Source: Sporosarcina jeotgali (GTDB taxonomy: Bacteria; Bacillota; Bacilli; Bacillales_A; Planococcaceae). From it: 64,000 nt of DNA. The stretch spans positions 2,583,001 to 2,647,000 of the forward strand of contig NZ_CP116341.1 in assembly GCF_033304595.1 (NCBI RefSeq), read 5' to 3'. Below the pieces are notes generated by a model, which worked only from the letters and a program-made list of their open reading frames with translations, did not search any database and was not told the DNA's origin. The position numbers and the translations under genes are program-made. Shown here one piece after another: positions 1 to 6,992 of the stretch. Positions within the stretch are counted from its first letter, which is position 1, and each line of letters begins with the position of its first letter.

Positions 1-366
1 TATTAAGTCCTCTGGATAGGCGTGGCTAATTGTTTTAATTTCTGATATAGATTTCCAATCGGCTTCGGCTATAATTCCATCTGGATCATTTATTCCGGTA
101 CTTTCTCCAGTCTTTTCAACTTTAAAATAATAAGTCTTTACTTGTATACCGTTAATAATCGTTTCTTTAAGTTTTAATTGTTCAATGACTTTCACATCAT
201 ATCCTGTTTCCTCTTTAACTTCCCTTACACAACATTCCTCTGGACTTTCACCTTCCTCAATACCACCAGAAGGTACTGCCCATCCCTCCGAATCGAAGCC
301 CTTAATCATTAAAATCTTTTTGTGTTCATTGATACAAATCCCTGCTGAACCTGACCAACTATCCAA
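1..366 (-). CDS. NUDIX hydrolase, 3' end outside window (partial)
   Basis: Reading the minus strand from a TTG at 364-366 gives a protein starting LDSWSGSAGICINEHKK, with a Nudix box-like stretch GGIEEGESPEECCVREVKEE, the metal-binding Gx5Ex7REVxEE signature. Nudix enzymes hydrolyse nucleoside diphosphates linked to another moiety; the substrate cannot be told here. The C-terminus runs off the window start. I chose TTG because a GGGGGT ribosome binding site lies 7 nt upstream and no ATG is in frame. It is the last visible unit of the minus-strand accessory array, and a variant of the array's intergenic element (401-425) precedes it. Confidence 0.85.
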   Translation of the reverse strand, partial: MDSWSGSAGICINEHKKILMIKGFDSEGWAVPSGGIEEGESPEECCVREVKEETGYDVKVIEQLKLKETIINGIQVKTYYFKVEKTGESTGINDPDGIIAEADWKSISEIKTISHAYPEDLI

Positions 367-400
367 AATAATACCCCCATTTTATATAACTTGCTTTAAA

Positions 401-425
401 CTTAATGGTCCTTTAACGGCATAAT
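401..425 (-). repeat. Array intergenic element, divergent copy
   Basis: On the minus strand this reads ATTATGCCGTTAAAGGACCA followed by TTAAG. It resembles the C-rich end (CGGRCCA) of the better conserved copies at 839-864 and 5076-5101. It sits 34 nt upstream of the NUDIX start. Similarity is weak and the assignment rests on position as much as on sequence. Confidence 0.35.
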
Positions 426-464
426 CTTAATTCCAGAATTGCCCCCGATTACAGAACGGAAATA

Positions 465-797
465 TCATTGTTTCGGGTTTATAATTTCAATATTTAATGC
501 TTGAGTGAATGCAGGTGAAGAAGTGTCTATTCCACCATCTACCCAAACAGCCACTTCTTGTCCTTCTTCATAATTTTTGATGTCATCATTTTCATGCAGT
601 GCTACCCATGTTAAACCTTTTTGATTATCCTCAACCAAGATACTATTTTCAGTGCTATCTATTTCTACAATATTCCCCTTTATATCCATTTCGCCTTTAG
701 CTTCTTCAACTTCGTTACTGCAAGCTACTAAAAGAAAACATAATAGGAATAGAAAAACAAAACCTTTTTTAAAAACAGTGTCATTCCACAGCTTCAC
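465..797 (-). CDS. Small lipoprotein, DUF3221-like
   Basis: About 110 aa. An N-terminal hydrophobic segment ends in a lipobox (LLVACS), so it should be diacylglyceryl-anchored on the outer face of the membrane. The mature part (KGNIVEIDSTENSILVEDNQ, ending ALNIEIINP) resembles the small beta-barrel DUF3221 lipoproteins of Bacilli, whose function is unknown. The GTG at 795-797 is preferred because AGGAG lies 8 nt upstream; an earlier in-frame GTG overlaps that site. A copy of the array element lies 41 nt upstream. Confidence 0.75.
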   Translation of the reverse strand: MKLWNDTVFKKGFVFLFLLCFLLVACSNEVEEAKGEMDIKGNIVEIDSTENSILVEDNQKGLTWVALHENDDIKNYEEGQEVAVWVDGGIDTSSPAFTQALNIEIINPKQ

Positions 798-838
798 GCA
801 ATTCACTCCTTTTTTTATTCACCCTAAGTACATCAATC

Positions 839-864
839 TGGCCCGTTTGAAGCACAAACCTTAT
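839..864 (-). repeat. Array intergenic element, well conserved copy
   Basis: Minus strand: AAGGTTTGTGCTTCAA, then ACGGGCCA, preceded by AT. It matches the copy at 5076-5101 at 24 of 26 positions, although the two lie in front of unrelated genes 4.2 kb apart. It is positioned 41 nt upstream of the lipoprotein start codon. Confidence 0.7.
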
Positions 865-954
865 TCATGAAATCCATCTGAATATAGTTATGGTAGGCTT
901 TCCAATCAAACTACATTACCTGAAATGAGCAACAATAAGATGAAGTTGTTATAA

Positions 955-988
955 AAAATGCAAAAGTGAATTTTCACTTTTGCATTTT
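955..988. terminator. Perfect hairpin terminator downstream of fic remnant
   Basis: AAAATGCAAAAGTGAA pairs perfectly with TTCACTTTTGCATTTT around a 2-nt loop. A- and T-runs on both sides make it usable in either direction. It lies after the stop of the interrupted fic gene (1034) and before the lipoprotein. Confidence 0.85.
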
Positions 989-1033
989 CAATATGAATAC
1001 CTAAAGTCTACCGAATTGATTTGTAAAATAAAG

Positions 1034-1234
1034 TTATTCATCATCAAGATCAATTTCGAACGGTTTTTCTTCATATTTGGAAACATCGTATTTTCCAATC
1101 ACTTGATAATTACTAGACGCTTCATCATCAGGCTTGAATTTATTGAATTCGACTATATCTAGTGCATCAGATATCATATTCAATAGATATTGTGGTTCTG
1201 GAGCTTCTTCTACTGTGGCAAGAACTAGTGCATT
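1034..1234 (-). pseudogene. fic 3' fragment, separated by IS66 insertion
   Basis: This stretch continues the Fic reading frame seen at 3584-4060. Removing the IS and one 8-bp duplicate joins ...GYLRNAL (right side) to VLATVEEAPEP...YEEKPFEIDLDDE-stop (left side) in frame. The rejoined gene is 678 nt, 226 codons including the stop. The fragment has no start of its own. It represents the C-terminal helices of a Fic domain protein and is not expected to be made as a functional product. Confidence 0.9.
1227..1234. repeat. IS66 target-site duplication, left copy
   Basis: AGTGCATT directly abuts the left inverted repeat of the IS. The identical octamer occurs at 3576-3583. Eight-bp duplications are characteristic of IS66-family transposition. 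Confidence 0.95.
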
Positions 1235-1281
1235 GTAAGCCCGTAATATAAAAAAGCACAGCCTTTCGGCATGCTCTACAA

Positions 1282-1320
1282 ATAGCCCTTCTCTTCAATA
1301 ATTTGAAGACGAAGGGCTAT
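1282..1320 (-). terminator. Hairpin at end of tnpC
   Basis: ATAGCCCTTC pairs with GAAGGGCTAT across about 19 nt and overlaps the tnpC stop codon. It probably ends IS transcription, though no long T-run follows directly. Confidence 0.5.
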
Positions 1321-2897
1321 CTCAATTTACATGTTTCTTGAATTTGCGGCGACCACGGAAAATAAGCATCCAATAGTTCAGAAGTCTGCTGGAAATGAAG
1401 AGACGGCAAATCCGTTAATACTTTTTTCAAATATGCATAGAAATCGATTCCATGGATTTTTGCAGTCTCAGCCAAACTCAAACAGATCGCATTTGCTTGA
1501 GCACCTGCTTCACTGACAGAAAAAAGCCAGTTTTTCCGACCCAGAACATTGGGACGGATGGCATTTTCAGCTGGATTATTATCAATTTCAATCCGCCCAT
1601 CGAAAAGAAAACGTTGGAGTTCATCTTTTCTTTTCAATGTATAGTCAGTTGCAGTGGCAATCGCATTCTTCCCATAGAAATGACTTTCTTCTATCCATTT
1701 AAAAAAGGCGGTCACAATCGGTTTGGAATACTTCTTTCGCATTCGTCGCCTTTTGCCAGGACGCATTTCTCTGAATTTGTTCTCAAGTCGATAGAGTTGA
1801 TTGCAATAGTCGACGCCAATCCTACCATTCTTACTGTCGACTTTCAGCCAATAACGACGAACATGCGCCCAACAGTTGGCAAAGGTGACACCTGGTAAAC
1901 CGCCGTATGCAGAATAGCCATCACAAATGATTGTTCCTTTGTAATCACCAAGGAAGTTCTTCAGAACTTCTCGTGCTCGCGATAGCGAACTATGGAAAAG
2001 CACCATCACAGGTCCTTGGCAGGGAACAGTTTTGTAGACCCAATTGTATGCCTTCGTGTTCCCAGGCTTTCCATCAGGCCGATAAATCACTTGCGCTGTT
2101 GTCTCGTCAACATGTAGGACAGTCCTTCGCATCGCTAGTGAAGTCATCCGTTGGTATAAAGGCAATAGCCACTCATTTGAAACCTTGATCACCCAGTTGG
2201 ATAGATTTTTATCATTCGTTTCCAACCCATGACGAAGCCATTCTTTTACCTGACGATATAGAGGAAGATAAAGATTATATTTGTCTGATATGACCTTGGC
2301 TAGCACACTTGGACCTGCGAGACTCCGTTGAATCACCGGTTGAGGTGCCTTTCCGCGCACGATGTTGGCTGCTATAGAACTATCTAGTTTGCAGTGTTTG
2401 CATTCATAGGAGTGCTCCATATGCTGAATACGTTTCAGTTTGGCAGGGATGAATTCTGCTTCTTCTCGAACGACTATCCCACCGATTCTTGCCAAATCAT
2501 TTTGACAACAGCTACAGGTGAGTAGGTCAGGATAATGATGAACAACTTCCGTTTCCACACCTTCATGAAAATGGTCATTCCGCTTCTTCTTCGATGCTTT
2601 ACGAACAACAGTGTAAGAAATCACCTGTTGGCTTTGATCTTCTGTTTGCTCAGAATCGTGAAAAGGGTCCTCTTCCTCATCGAACAAAGAGCTTTGCCCG
2701 TCGGGCACATTGTATCTTGATTTCTCGGATTTTGATCCAAAAAGCATCTTCGTCAAGTGCTGAACCTGCTCAGTTAGTTTTTCGATTTGCTTGGACTGCT
2801 GTTCATTCTGTTGATTGGAATGCGCCAATTGCTCTTCCAACATACTGATGACTTTTTCCAATGCTTGTTCAGAGGTACGATTGGCCATTTCCTTCAC
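1317..2897 (-). CDS. tnpC: IS66 family transposase TnpC
   Basis: A 526-aa DDE transposase of typical IS66 length. The N-terminal quarter is a coiled coil (LEEQLAHSNQQNEQQSKQIE) followed by acidic linker sequence. Next come a CxxC-type zinc-binding segment (CSCCQND, CKHC) and the catalytic core, with candidate acidic residues in HVDETTAQV, IICDGYSAY and the EIDNNPAENAIRP block. It is the enzyme that moves the element, acting with the two small upstream proteins. The frame is intact. The start follows a purine-rich AGAAAGAAAGCGGTGAAGG region. Confidence 0.97.
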   Translation of the reverse strand: MKEMANRTSEQALEKVISMLEEQLAHSNQQNEQQSKQIEKLTEQVQHLTKMLFGSKSEKSRYNVPDGQSSLFDEEEDPFHDSEQTEDQSQQVISYTVVRKASKKKRNDHFHEGVETEVVHHYPDLLTCSCCQNDLARIGGIVVREEAEFIPAKLKRIQHMEHSYECKHCKLDSSIAANIVRGKAPQPVIQRSLAGPSVLAKVISDKYNLYLPLYRQVKEWLRHGLETNDKNLSNWVIKVSNEWLLPLYQRMTSLAMRRTVLHVDETTAQVIYRPDGKPGNTKAYNWVYKTVPCQGPVMVLFHSSLSRAREVLKNFLGDYKGTIICDGYSAYGGLPGVTFANCWAHVRRYWLKVDSKNGRIGVDYCNQLYRLENKFREMRPGKRRRMRKKYSKPIVTAFFKWIEESHFYGKNAIATATDYTLKRKDELQRFLFDGRIEIDNNPAENAIRPNVLGRKNWLFSVSEAGAQANAICLSLAETAKIHGIDFYAYLKKVLTDLPSLHFQQTSELLDAYFPWSPQIQETCKLR

Positions 2898-2955
2898 CGC
2901 TTTCTTTCTTGTTGAACGTAGTATACCGGATAGCGGAGCCCATGAACAGAAGTTT

Positions 2956-3309
2956 TTAAAAGGAGCTTTTTAATGAAGGAGCAATCGCTCTTGGCTGCTG
3001 AATAGCTAACCCTTCGAGCAACCAACGAAGTTCTTGCTGCGTTAGATTTTTCACTTCCCGCTCACTACGTGGCCATTGAAGTTTTCCGGCATCGAGTCTT
3101 TTATACAACATAGCGAAACCATCACCATCGAAATATAGACATTTATATCGATCCTTTTTTCCACCTGCGAACAGAAAAATAGAATCACCATATGGATCTA
3201 AATCAAAGGAATCTTGAATGAGTGTAGCGAGTCCATCAATTCCTTTTCGCATGTCTGTTTTTCCGCAGACAATATAGATATTCTGAACATCTGTATAATC
3301 TTGCCTCAT
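2956..3309 (-). CDS. tnpB: IS66 accessory protein TnpB
   Basis: 117 aa with the family pattern IYIVCGKTDMRKGIDGLA, FLFAGGKKDRYKCLYFDGDGF and LDAGKLQWPRSE. TnpB is required for IS66 transposition by a poorly understood mechanism. Its ATG overlaps the tnpA stop as ATGA (3306-3309), indicating translational coupling. Length and motifs are standard. Confidence 0.95.
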   Translation of the reverse strand: MRQDYTDVQNIYIVCGKTDMRKGIDGLATLIQDSFDLDPYGDSIFLFAGGKKDRYKCLYFDGDGFAMLYKRLDAGKLQWPRSEREVKNLTQQELRWLLEGLAIQQPRAIAPSLKSSF

Positions 3310-3494
3310 TGGTTCATCAGCTCCCGTATAATGACTTGGATAATCCGTTCATCCACGCCATTCTGGAGTGTGACTTCAGCGCTACCAATCTTGATTTGAC
3401 AGTGACCGGAGGTCTTCGTTGGATTTGCTGGAGTTTGTTCACTTTTGGTGGGTTGTAAGGAAACGGGGACTATCGTTAAAGGGTTTAAAAACAA
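3306..3494 (-). CDS. tnpA: IS66 accessory protein TnpA (short form)
   Basis: About 62 aa. The C-terminal half (IKIGSAEVTLQNGVDERIIQ) is the recognisable part of IS66 TnpA; the N-terminal HTH region seen in longer TnpA proteins is missing or replaced. The start is probably the TTG at 3492-3494, about 7 nt after AGGAGGTG; the GTG inside that site is too close to be used. Stop and tnpB start overlap (ATGA). Confidence 0.85.
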   Translation of the reverse strand: MFLNPLTIVPVSLQPTKSEQTPANPTKTSGHCQIKIGSAEVTLQNGVDERIIQVIIRELMNQ

Positions 3495-3575
3495 AGAAAG
3501 CACCTCCTGTTTGATACGAATATCGTACCAAGCGGGGTGCTGCGTTGCCTATGCGTTATTTAATTGGGGGCTTAC

Positions 3576-3583
3576 AGTGCATT
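3576..3583. repeat. IS66 target-site duplication, right copy
   Basis: AGTGCATT immediately follows the right end of the IS and is identical to 1227-1234. Confidence 0.95.
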
Positions 3584-4060
3584 TCGTAAATATCCTGCAT
3601 GTTGTGAAAGTAATTGAGCATTGAAGTCTAGCCTACTTGCTTCAGCAAAAAGCTTCATGAAGATCGAAACTGTTCTTGTATTTCCTTCGCGATAAGGATG
3701 AACGCGTCAAAGCTTTATCATAAATGCCGAAAAGACTTTCACGAGACTAGGATTGGAATAGCTCCATTGTTTAGATTCAGACCAACTGAAAACAGTTTTC
3801 AAATCAGATAGAATGTGATCTTTATCGCTATAAGTAACAGATAAACCGTTTAAAGCTTGTTCACTTTTAGATATATTGACTGTTCGGAATTTCCCAGCCC
3901 ATGAATATAGCTCATGAAAAAGAAAGTGATGGATGATAGAAGTAATATCTACAATTGCAGCGATTAACAACTGTGCTTCAACATCAATTAATCTTTGTTC
4001 ATCCCGAATGTCTAATTTGTTGATTAAAGTGTTAGTATTAGGATAAATATAAGGATCCAT
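3584..4060 (-). pseudogene. fic toxin-like gene, 5' part with in-frame TGA
   Basis: From the ATG at 4058-4060 the frame encodes a Fic/DOC domain (HHFLFHELYSWAGKFRTVNI, LVKVFSAFMIKL). A TGA at 3707-3709 falls where relatives have Trp. Past it the same frame continues with the Fic active-site loop HPYREGNTRT (the His, Gly-Asn and Arg of Hx[FY]xxGNxR) and then MKLFAEASRLD up to the IS66 insertion. Fic proteins AMPylate targets. This one would make only 117 aa without the catalytic loop. It follows a VbhA-like antitoxin gene by 3 nt. There are two independent lesions, nonsense and insertion, and no frameshift. Confidence 0.93.
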
Positions 4061-4063
4061 AAA

Positions 4064-4249
4064 TTACTGTAAAGTCCTTGTATATTTTTCAACAATCGCT
4101 TGCTTCAATTGGCTGGATGTTACTTGACCATTTTCATATTGATTTAAGAGGTTCTTTGTAAATGCATTTGGTTTCCCACCGACAATTGCGGCCATTCCAA
4201 CTGCAAATTCTACTTGCTTTTGGCGTTCTCGTCGTGAATTTTCATTCAT
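4064..4249 (-). CDS. VbhA-family antitoxin-like protein
   Basis: 61 aa starting MNENSRRERQKQVEFAVGM, with GGKPNAFTKNLLNQYENG and SSQLKQAIVEKY. This is the layout of VbhA-type antitoxins that cap Fic toxins in trans. Active family members carry an inhibitory [ST]xxxE[GN] helix motif; the equivalent here reads MAAIVG, so both Ser and the inhibitory Glu are absent. ATG 4247-4249 is chosen because GAGGGG lies 8 nt upstream. The stop is 3 nt before the fic start, so the two are co-transcribed. Confidence 0.75.
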   Translation of the reverse strand: MNENSRRERQKQVEFAVGMAAIVGGKPNAFTKNLLNQYENGQVTSSQLKQAIVEKYTRTLQ

Positions 4250-4352
4250 AAATAACACCCCTCGTTTGTTGTTGCCTCTATTGTATCAGTCTTTATGTAT
4301 CATAAGATAGTTCGTTCACATCATGAAATTTTTTAAAGTTTTATACAGGAGT

Positions 4353-4367
4353 TGGAACGATTCTAGG
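4353..4367 (-). repeat. Array intergenic element, partial copy
   Basis: The minus strand reads CCTAGAATCGTTCCA, similar to the TCTAGAATCGGGCCA copy at 5636-5650. It lies in the gap between the CPBP protease and the VbhA-like gene. Just beyond it, near 4385-4405, is CCATTAACGGGTGCG, another candidate conserved block. Confidence 0.4.
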
Positions 4368-4407
4368 GGAAACTGTTACCAAACAAACGCACCCGTTAAT
4401 GGAAAAA

Positions 4408-5016
4408 TCATCTCTTAAAACTTATTAATTCATATTTAAATAATATCGTAATTCCGAAGTTCAATATAAAATGAACAAAAATCGGGACTAAAATATTGTT
4501 AGTTTTAAAATAGATCCAACCAAAAACTAAGCTTGGAATACAGATATTCAATAACATGATTGGCTTTTGAAAATATTGAATATGAAAGGCAATAAACAAT
4601 AAAGCCGTTAATAGAATTGCAACCCATTGATGACCTGTAAATATCAAAAGTAGGTTTTGAATAATGCCTCTAAATAACGTTTCTTCAAATAATACAGCTA
4701 CAAACATAAAAATGAAAACATCTGGCAATCTGTCATTTTGGTATGTTTTATTGGTGTCGTCAATGTAGTCCTCGGGAATAGTTAAAGTTAAAATGACTCC
4801 AAACAATAATAAAGCAACAGAAGCAACCCCTGAAATTATTATAGATTCTATTGGATTATCAAAAGAAAGTAAATTTGGGATTGCGAGTACATCGTAAACT
4901 ACTAAAGCATAGATTACAGCAAAACAAATCAATGTAAGAGAAGAAAATGGGAAAATTGCGTTTTTTAATTTGAAATCGTGCTTTATATTTTTTGTTTTAT
5001 CCTTTGCGTAATCCAT
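4408..5016 (-). CDS. CPBP family intramembrane metalloprotease
   Basis: 202 aa with about six hydrophobic segments. It contains the three CPBP (Abi/CAAX-like) motifs: EETLFRG (EExxxR, near residue 115), FIAFHIQYF (the FxxxH motif) and FVHFILN (the third, H-containing motif). These residues would coordinate the metal for intramembrane proteolysis. Bacterial members are implicated in bacteriocin self-immunity or protein maturation, but the substrate here is unknown. Array element copy 5076-5101 lies 59 nt upstream. The gene is monocistronic and AT-rich like its neighbours. Confidence 0.88.
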   Translation of the reverse strand: MDYAKDKTKNIKHDFKLKNAIFPFSSLTLICFAVIYALVVYDVLAIPNLLSFDNPIESIIISGVASVALLLFGVILTLTIPEDYIDDTNKTYQNDRLPDVFIFMFVAVLFEETLFRGIIQNLLLIFTGHQWVAILLTALLFIAFHIQYFQKPIMLLNICIPSLVFGWIYFKTNNILVPIFVHFILNFGITILFKYELISFKR

Positions 5017-5075
5017 ATATGACTTCCCTATCTAATAATTTTAGTGTAATTTTTTTATTATTCAACTCGGCTAAA

Positions 5076-5101
5076 TGGTCCGATTGAAGCACAAACCTTA
5101 T
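5076..5101 (-). repeat. Array intergenic element, well conserved copy
   Basis: Minus strand: AAGGTTTGTGCTTCAA then TCGGACCA, preceded by AT. It matches the copy at 839-864 at 24 of 26 positions. It lies upstream of the CPBP gene, while the other copy lies upstream of a lipoprotein gene. Confidence 0.7.
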
Positions 5102-5159
5102 ACGAAAAATGCCTCCGAATCTGGAATAGTGTTAAATCAGTCAAATTATTGACATTGAA

Positions 5160-5585
5160 TTATATTATTTTTTCATCACTCATAAATGTGCTAAATGCAT
5201 TAAGCAATAAAATATATAAAGGATACAAGATTAAAAGTCCCAAAATCAGGAGTCCGTCACTAGGACCTCCTTTATCCGCAGGGTTATTAATTGGAAATAA
5301 AGAAGCGAATATAAAAGTAAATAGAACTAAATACGGCAACCATAGGAGAACAGACCAAAAAGATGATTTACGATTATTCATCCAAGTCTTAGTCAAGTAG
5401 CCAATAATTATGGAGAAAACTATAACGGAAATAATAGTGCTTATTCCTATAACTATAGCAGTAACATTAAAATTCCATCCTGTTAATCTACTTATGCGGG
5501 AACCATTTGTAAGAAGCTCCATAGGTATGAAAATCATTAAAGCATATAACACACTAATAACATTCAATCTCCAGAAAATAATCAT
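5160..5585 (-). CDS. Hypothetical membrane protein (141 aa)
   Basis: Four predicted membrane segments: residues about 5-25 (NVISVLYALMIFIPMEL), 43-66, 78-97 and 112-133. A short cytoplasmic or extracellular loop has KTWMNNRKSS. I recognise no family. The start is the ATG just after a GGGGGG tract. It is a single-gene unit in the accessory array, with an element copy (5636-5650) 50 nt upstream. Confidence 0.7.
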   Translation of the reverse strand: MIIFWRLNVISVLYALMIFIPMELLTNGSRISRLTGWNFNVTAIVIGISTIISVIVFSIIIGYLTKTWMNNRKSSFWSVLLWLPYLVLFTFIFASLFPINNPADKGGPSDGLLILGLLILYPLYILLLNAFSTFMSDEKII

Positions 5586-5635
5586 TTATCCCCCCGTATA
5601 TTTCATATTTCTGTCTCCTCAACAACTCTTTTAAC

Positions 5636-5650
5636 TGGCCCGATTCTAGA
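5636..5650 (-). repeat. Array intergenic element, short copy
   Basis: The minus strand reads TCTAGAATCGGGCCA. The last nine bases match the conserved AATCGGRCC end of the longer copies. TCTAGAATCKGGCC also occurs at 6302-6317. It is 50 nt upstream of the next start codon. Confidence 0.6.
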
Positions 5651-5657
5651 AGACGAA

Positions 5658-6251
5658 TTAAAATAGGCTTGATATAAAATCAGCGACATAAGTTTCTAGA
5701 AATGCAGCTAGTACGACTAAGGGCAAAGATAAAACAACATAAATACTTACTGTTTCAAAAACTTTTCTAAGAAGAGATACTTCTACTTTTTCCTTTTTAA
5801 ATATATTCTTCATTTTTAGTCTTACAACTTGATTTAACTCGAAAAGAATAGCACCAAATAAACAAAAAGCAAAAATTTCAAATACATAATAAGGGGCAAA
5901 GGAAACTATTAACTCAAAAGCTGTTTTAGTATCGACCTGCAAAATAAGACCGAAAAGGATACCTGGCAATGAAACAGTAGAAATAATCATTACGAAATAT
6001 AAAAATTGTATTGGAATTAAAGCCAGAATAAACATTTGTAACGGAACTTGAAACCCATTAATTACTACAAAAGCCCATACTTTCTATAAACCTACCGACT
6101 CACTCAGCTCAGTCGATGCTTTATTTTTTATTCCTTCGTGTATTCCTTGTAGCTCCGGGTTAACTATGTAAGTTATTATCAATGCAATAATTGTTATAGT
6201 TACTGCAATCAGGAAAAAGTTAATAGCTCTTTTGAATACAGCTTTATTCAT
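5658..6251 (-). pseudogene. SpoIIM/DUF95-like membrane protein, internal TAG
   Basis: The frame starts MNKAVFKRAINFFLIAV (ATG 6249-6251) and is interrupted after 55 codons by TAG (6084-6086). It continues without shift through KVWAFVVINGFQVPLQMF and FELIVSFAPYYVFEIFAFCL to VVLAAFLETYVADF. The latter two blocks resemble the ...PHGxxE... and ...AAxxEAxxT... parts of stage II sporulation protein M/DUF95 membrane proteins. Reconstructed length is 197 aa. A single base change accounts for the lesion. An internal ATG (6033-6035) could yield a truncated 125-aa protein. Confidence 0.75.
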
Positions 6252-6301
6252 TATATAAGGAATGGTATCACCTCACTAAGGATTAATTTATGTTCGTCAA
6301 A

Positions 6302-6317
6302 TCGGCCAGATTCTAGA
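6302..6317 (-). repeat. Array intergenic element, short copy
   Basis: The minus strand reads TCTAGAATCTGGCCGA, nearly identical to the copy at 5636-5650. It lies 50 nt upstream of the SpoIIM-like start, the same distance as the other short copy from its gene. Confidence 0.6.
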
Positions 6318-6338
6318 ATACACTATTAATAACTACAC

Positions 6339-6463
6339 TCCGTTGCTTGGAGCGCAAGACGGACGACTCCGAAGGGATCAGCGTGTGCCTTGAGACCCTG
6401 GACGGAGCGCAGCTGAGGAAGCGGCTCAAGCCACGCCCTCGGGAAAGCGTGCGTTGGAACGGA
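6339..6463. repeat. GC-rich 125-bp intergenic repeat-like element
   Basis: A sharply GC-rich block bounded by TCCGTT and AACGGA sits in AT-rich sequence. It holds inner complementary stretches, such as GGCTCAAGCC and TTGAGACCC opposite GGGTCTCAA on the other strand. It looks like one copy of a dispersed, non-coding palindromic repeat of the kind scattered through Bacillales intergenic regions. An open frame crosses it but has no ribosome binding site or protein-like composition. It separates two copies of the array element. Confidence 0.55.
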
Positions 6464-6488
6464 TAGCAACAGTTCGTATGCTACTTTT

Positions 6489-6511
6489 TGGCCTGACGGC
6501 AGCACAAACAT
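6489..6511 (-). repeat. Array intergenic element, copy next to GC-rich block
   Basis: The minus strand reads ATGTTTGTGCTGCCGTCAGG followed by CCA, similar to GGTTTGTGCTTCAATCGGRCCA. It lies just after the stop of the lipoprotein at 6531-6908, so the gap before the SpoIIM-like gene contains two element copies with the GC-rich block between them. Confidence 0.5.
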
Positions 6512-6530
6512 TCTGCGGTAAAAACCCGCG

Positions 6531-6908
6531 TTAGTTTATAATAGTCATAGGATATGGCGTTGATTCACCATTAACTTTGATATCAATTGTATCAACAGAA
6601 TCGTCTGTTGTTAACGTGTATATATATTGCTTTAGTTCATTATCGCTTGCATCCTTTTCATCTAACTTGATAAGTGTTGTCTTATCCACGGATTCCAAAC
6701 TGGCGTCAACATCTTCTTGTGATTGAAAAACAAAATAAGACACTTTACCATTTTTATTAATCATTTGAAGTTGATCATCAGGATTTATTGCTTCTCTTAC
6801 TTTTTTAGGGACAGTATCCACTTCTTCAAAACTTAACTTTTTCTGTGCACATGCTGATAGAGATAAGAGTGCAAAAGCAGAGAATATTAGTAAAAATAAT
6901 TTTTTCAT
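6531..6908 (-). CDS. Small lipoprotein (about 125 aa)
   Basis: The signal sequence KKLFLLIFSAFALLSLSAC ends in a lipobox, so the mature protein begins CAQKKLSFEEV and is membrane-anchored outside the cell. The rest (VPKKVREAINPDDQLQMINK, SYFVFQSQEDVDA) has no family I recognise. The ATG at 6906-6908 is chosen for its GAGGGAG site 8 nt upstream. The gene follows the 100-aa TM/HTH protein with a gap of about 80 nt that has no clear element copy. Confidence 0.75.
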   Translation of the reverse strand: MKKLFLLIFSAFALLSLSACAQKKLSFEEVDTVPKKVREAINPDDQLQMINKNGKVSYFVFQSQEDVDASLESVDKTTLIKLDEKDASDNELKQYIYTLTTDDSVDTIDIKVNGESTPYPMTIIN

Positions 6909-6992
6909 CAATTTCACTCCCTCATCAGTTTAGTGTTATTTAAAGATTCTTGCACGTCACTGTAGGGTTCAAGCCTCCGAGTGCTGACTATC

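Larger units (their letters stand above)
1235..3575 (-). mobile_element. Complete IS66-family insertion sequence (2341 bp)
   Basis: The ends are GTAAGCCC inverted repeats. The left end begins GTAAGCCCGTAATATAAAAA; the right end, read inward, begins GTAAGCCCCCAATTAAATAA. About 17 of the first 23 positions match. Inside are three minus-strand genes in canonical IS66 order: tnpA, tnpB (4-nt overlap) and tnpC. A perfect 8-bp duplication (AGTGCATT) flanks the element. The insertion lies within a fic gene and keeps the orientation of its host gene. All three reading frames are intact and the duplication has not decayed, so the insertion looks recent. Confidence 0.96.

Noticed and set aside
185..424. 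Plus-strand open frame of 79 codons
   Set aside because: It is antisense to the NUDIX gene, whose Nudix box is clear; the plus frame has no ribosome binding site or recognisable motif.
980..1162. Plus-strand 60-codon frame beside the IS
   Set aside because: Antisense to the Fic C-terminal fragment, which rejoins exactly with the other half of the gene.
6326..6511. Minus-strand 61-codon frame in the GC-rich block
   Set aside because: It spans the palindromic repeat and an array element copy, has no ribosome binding site and an unnatural composition.
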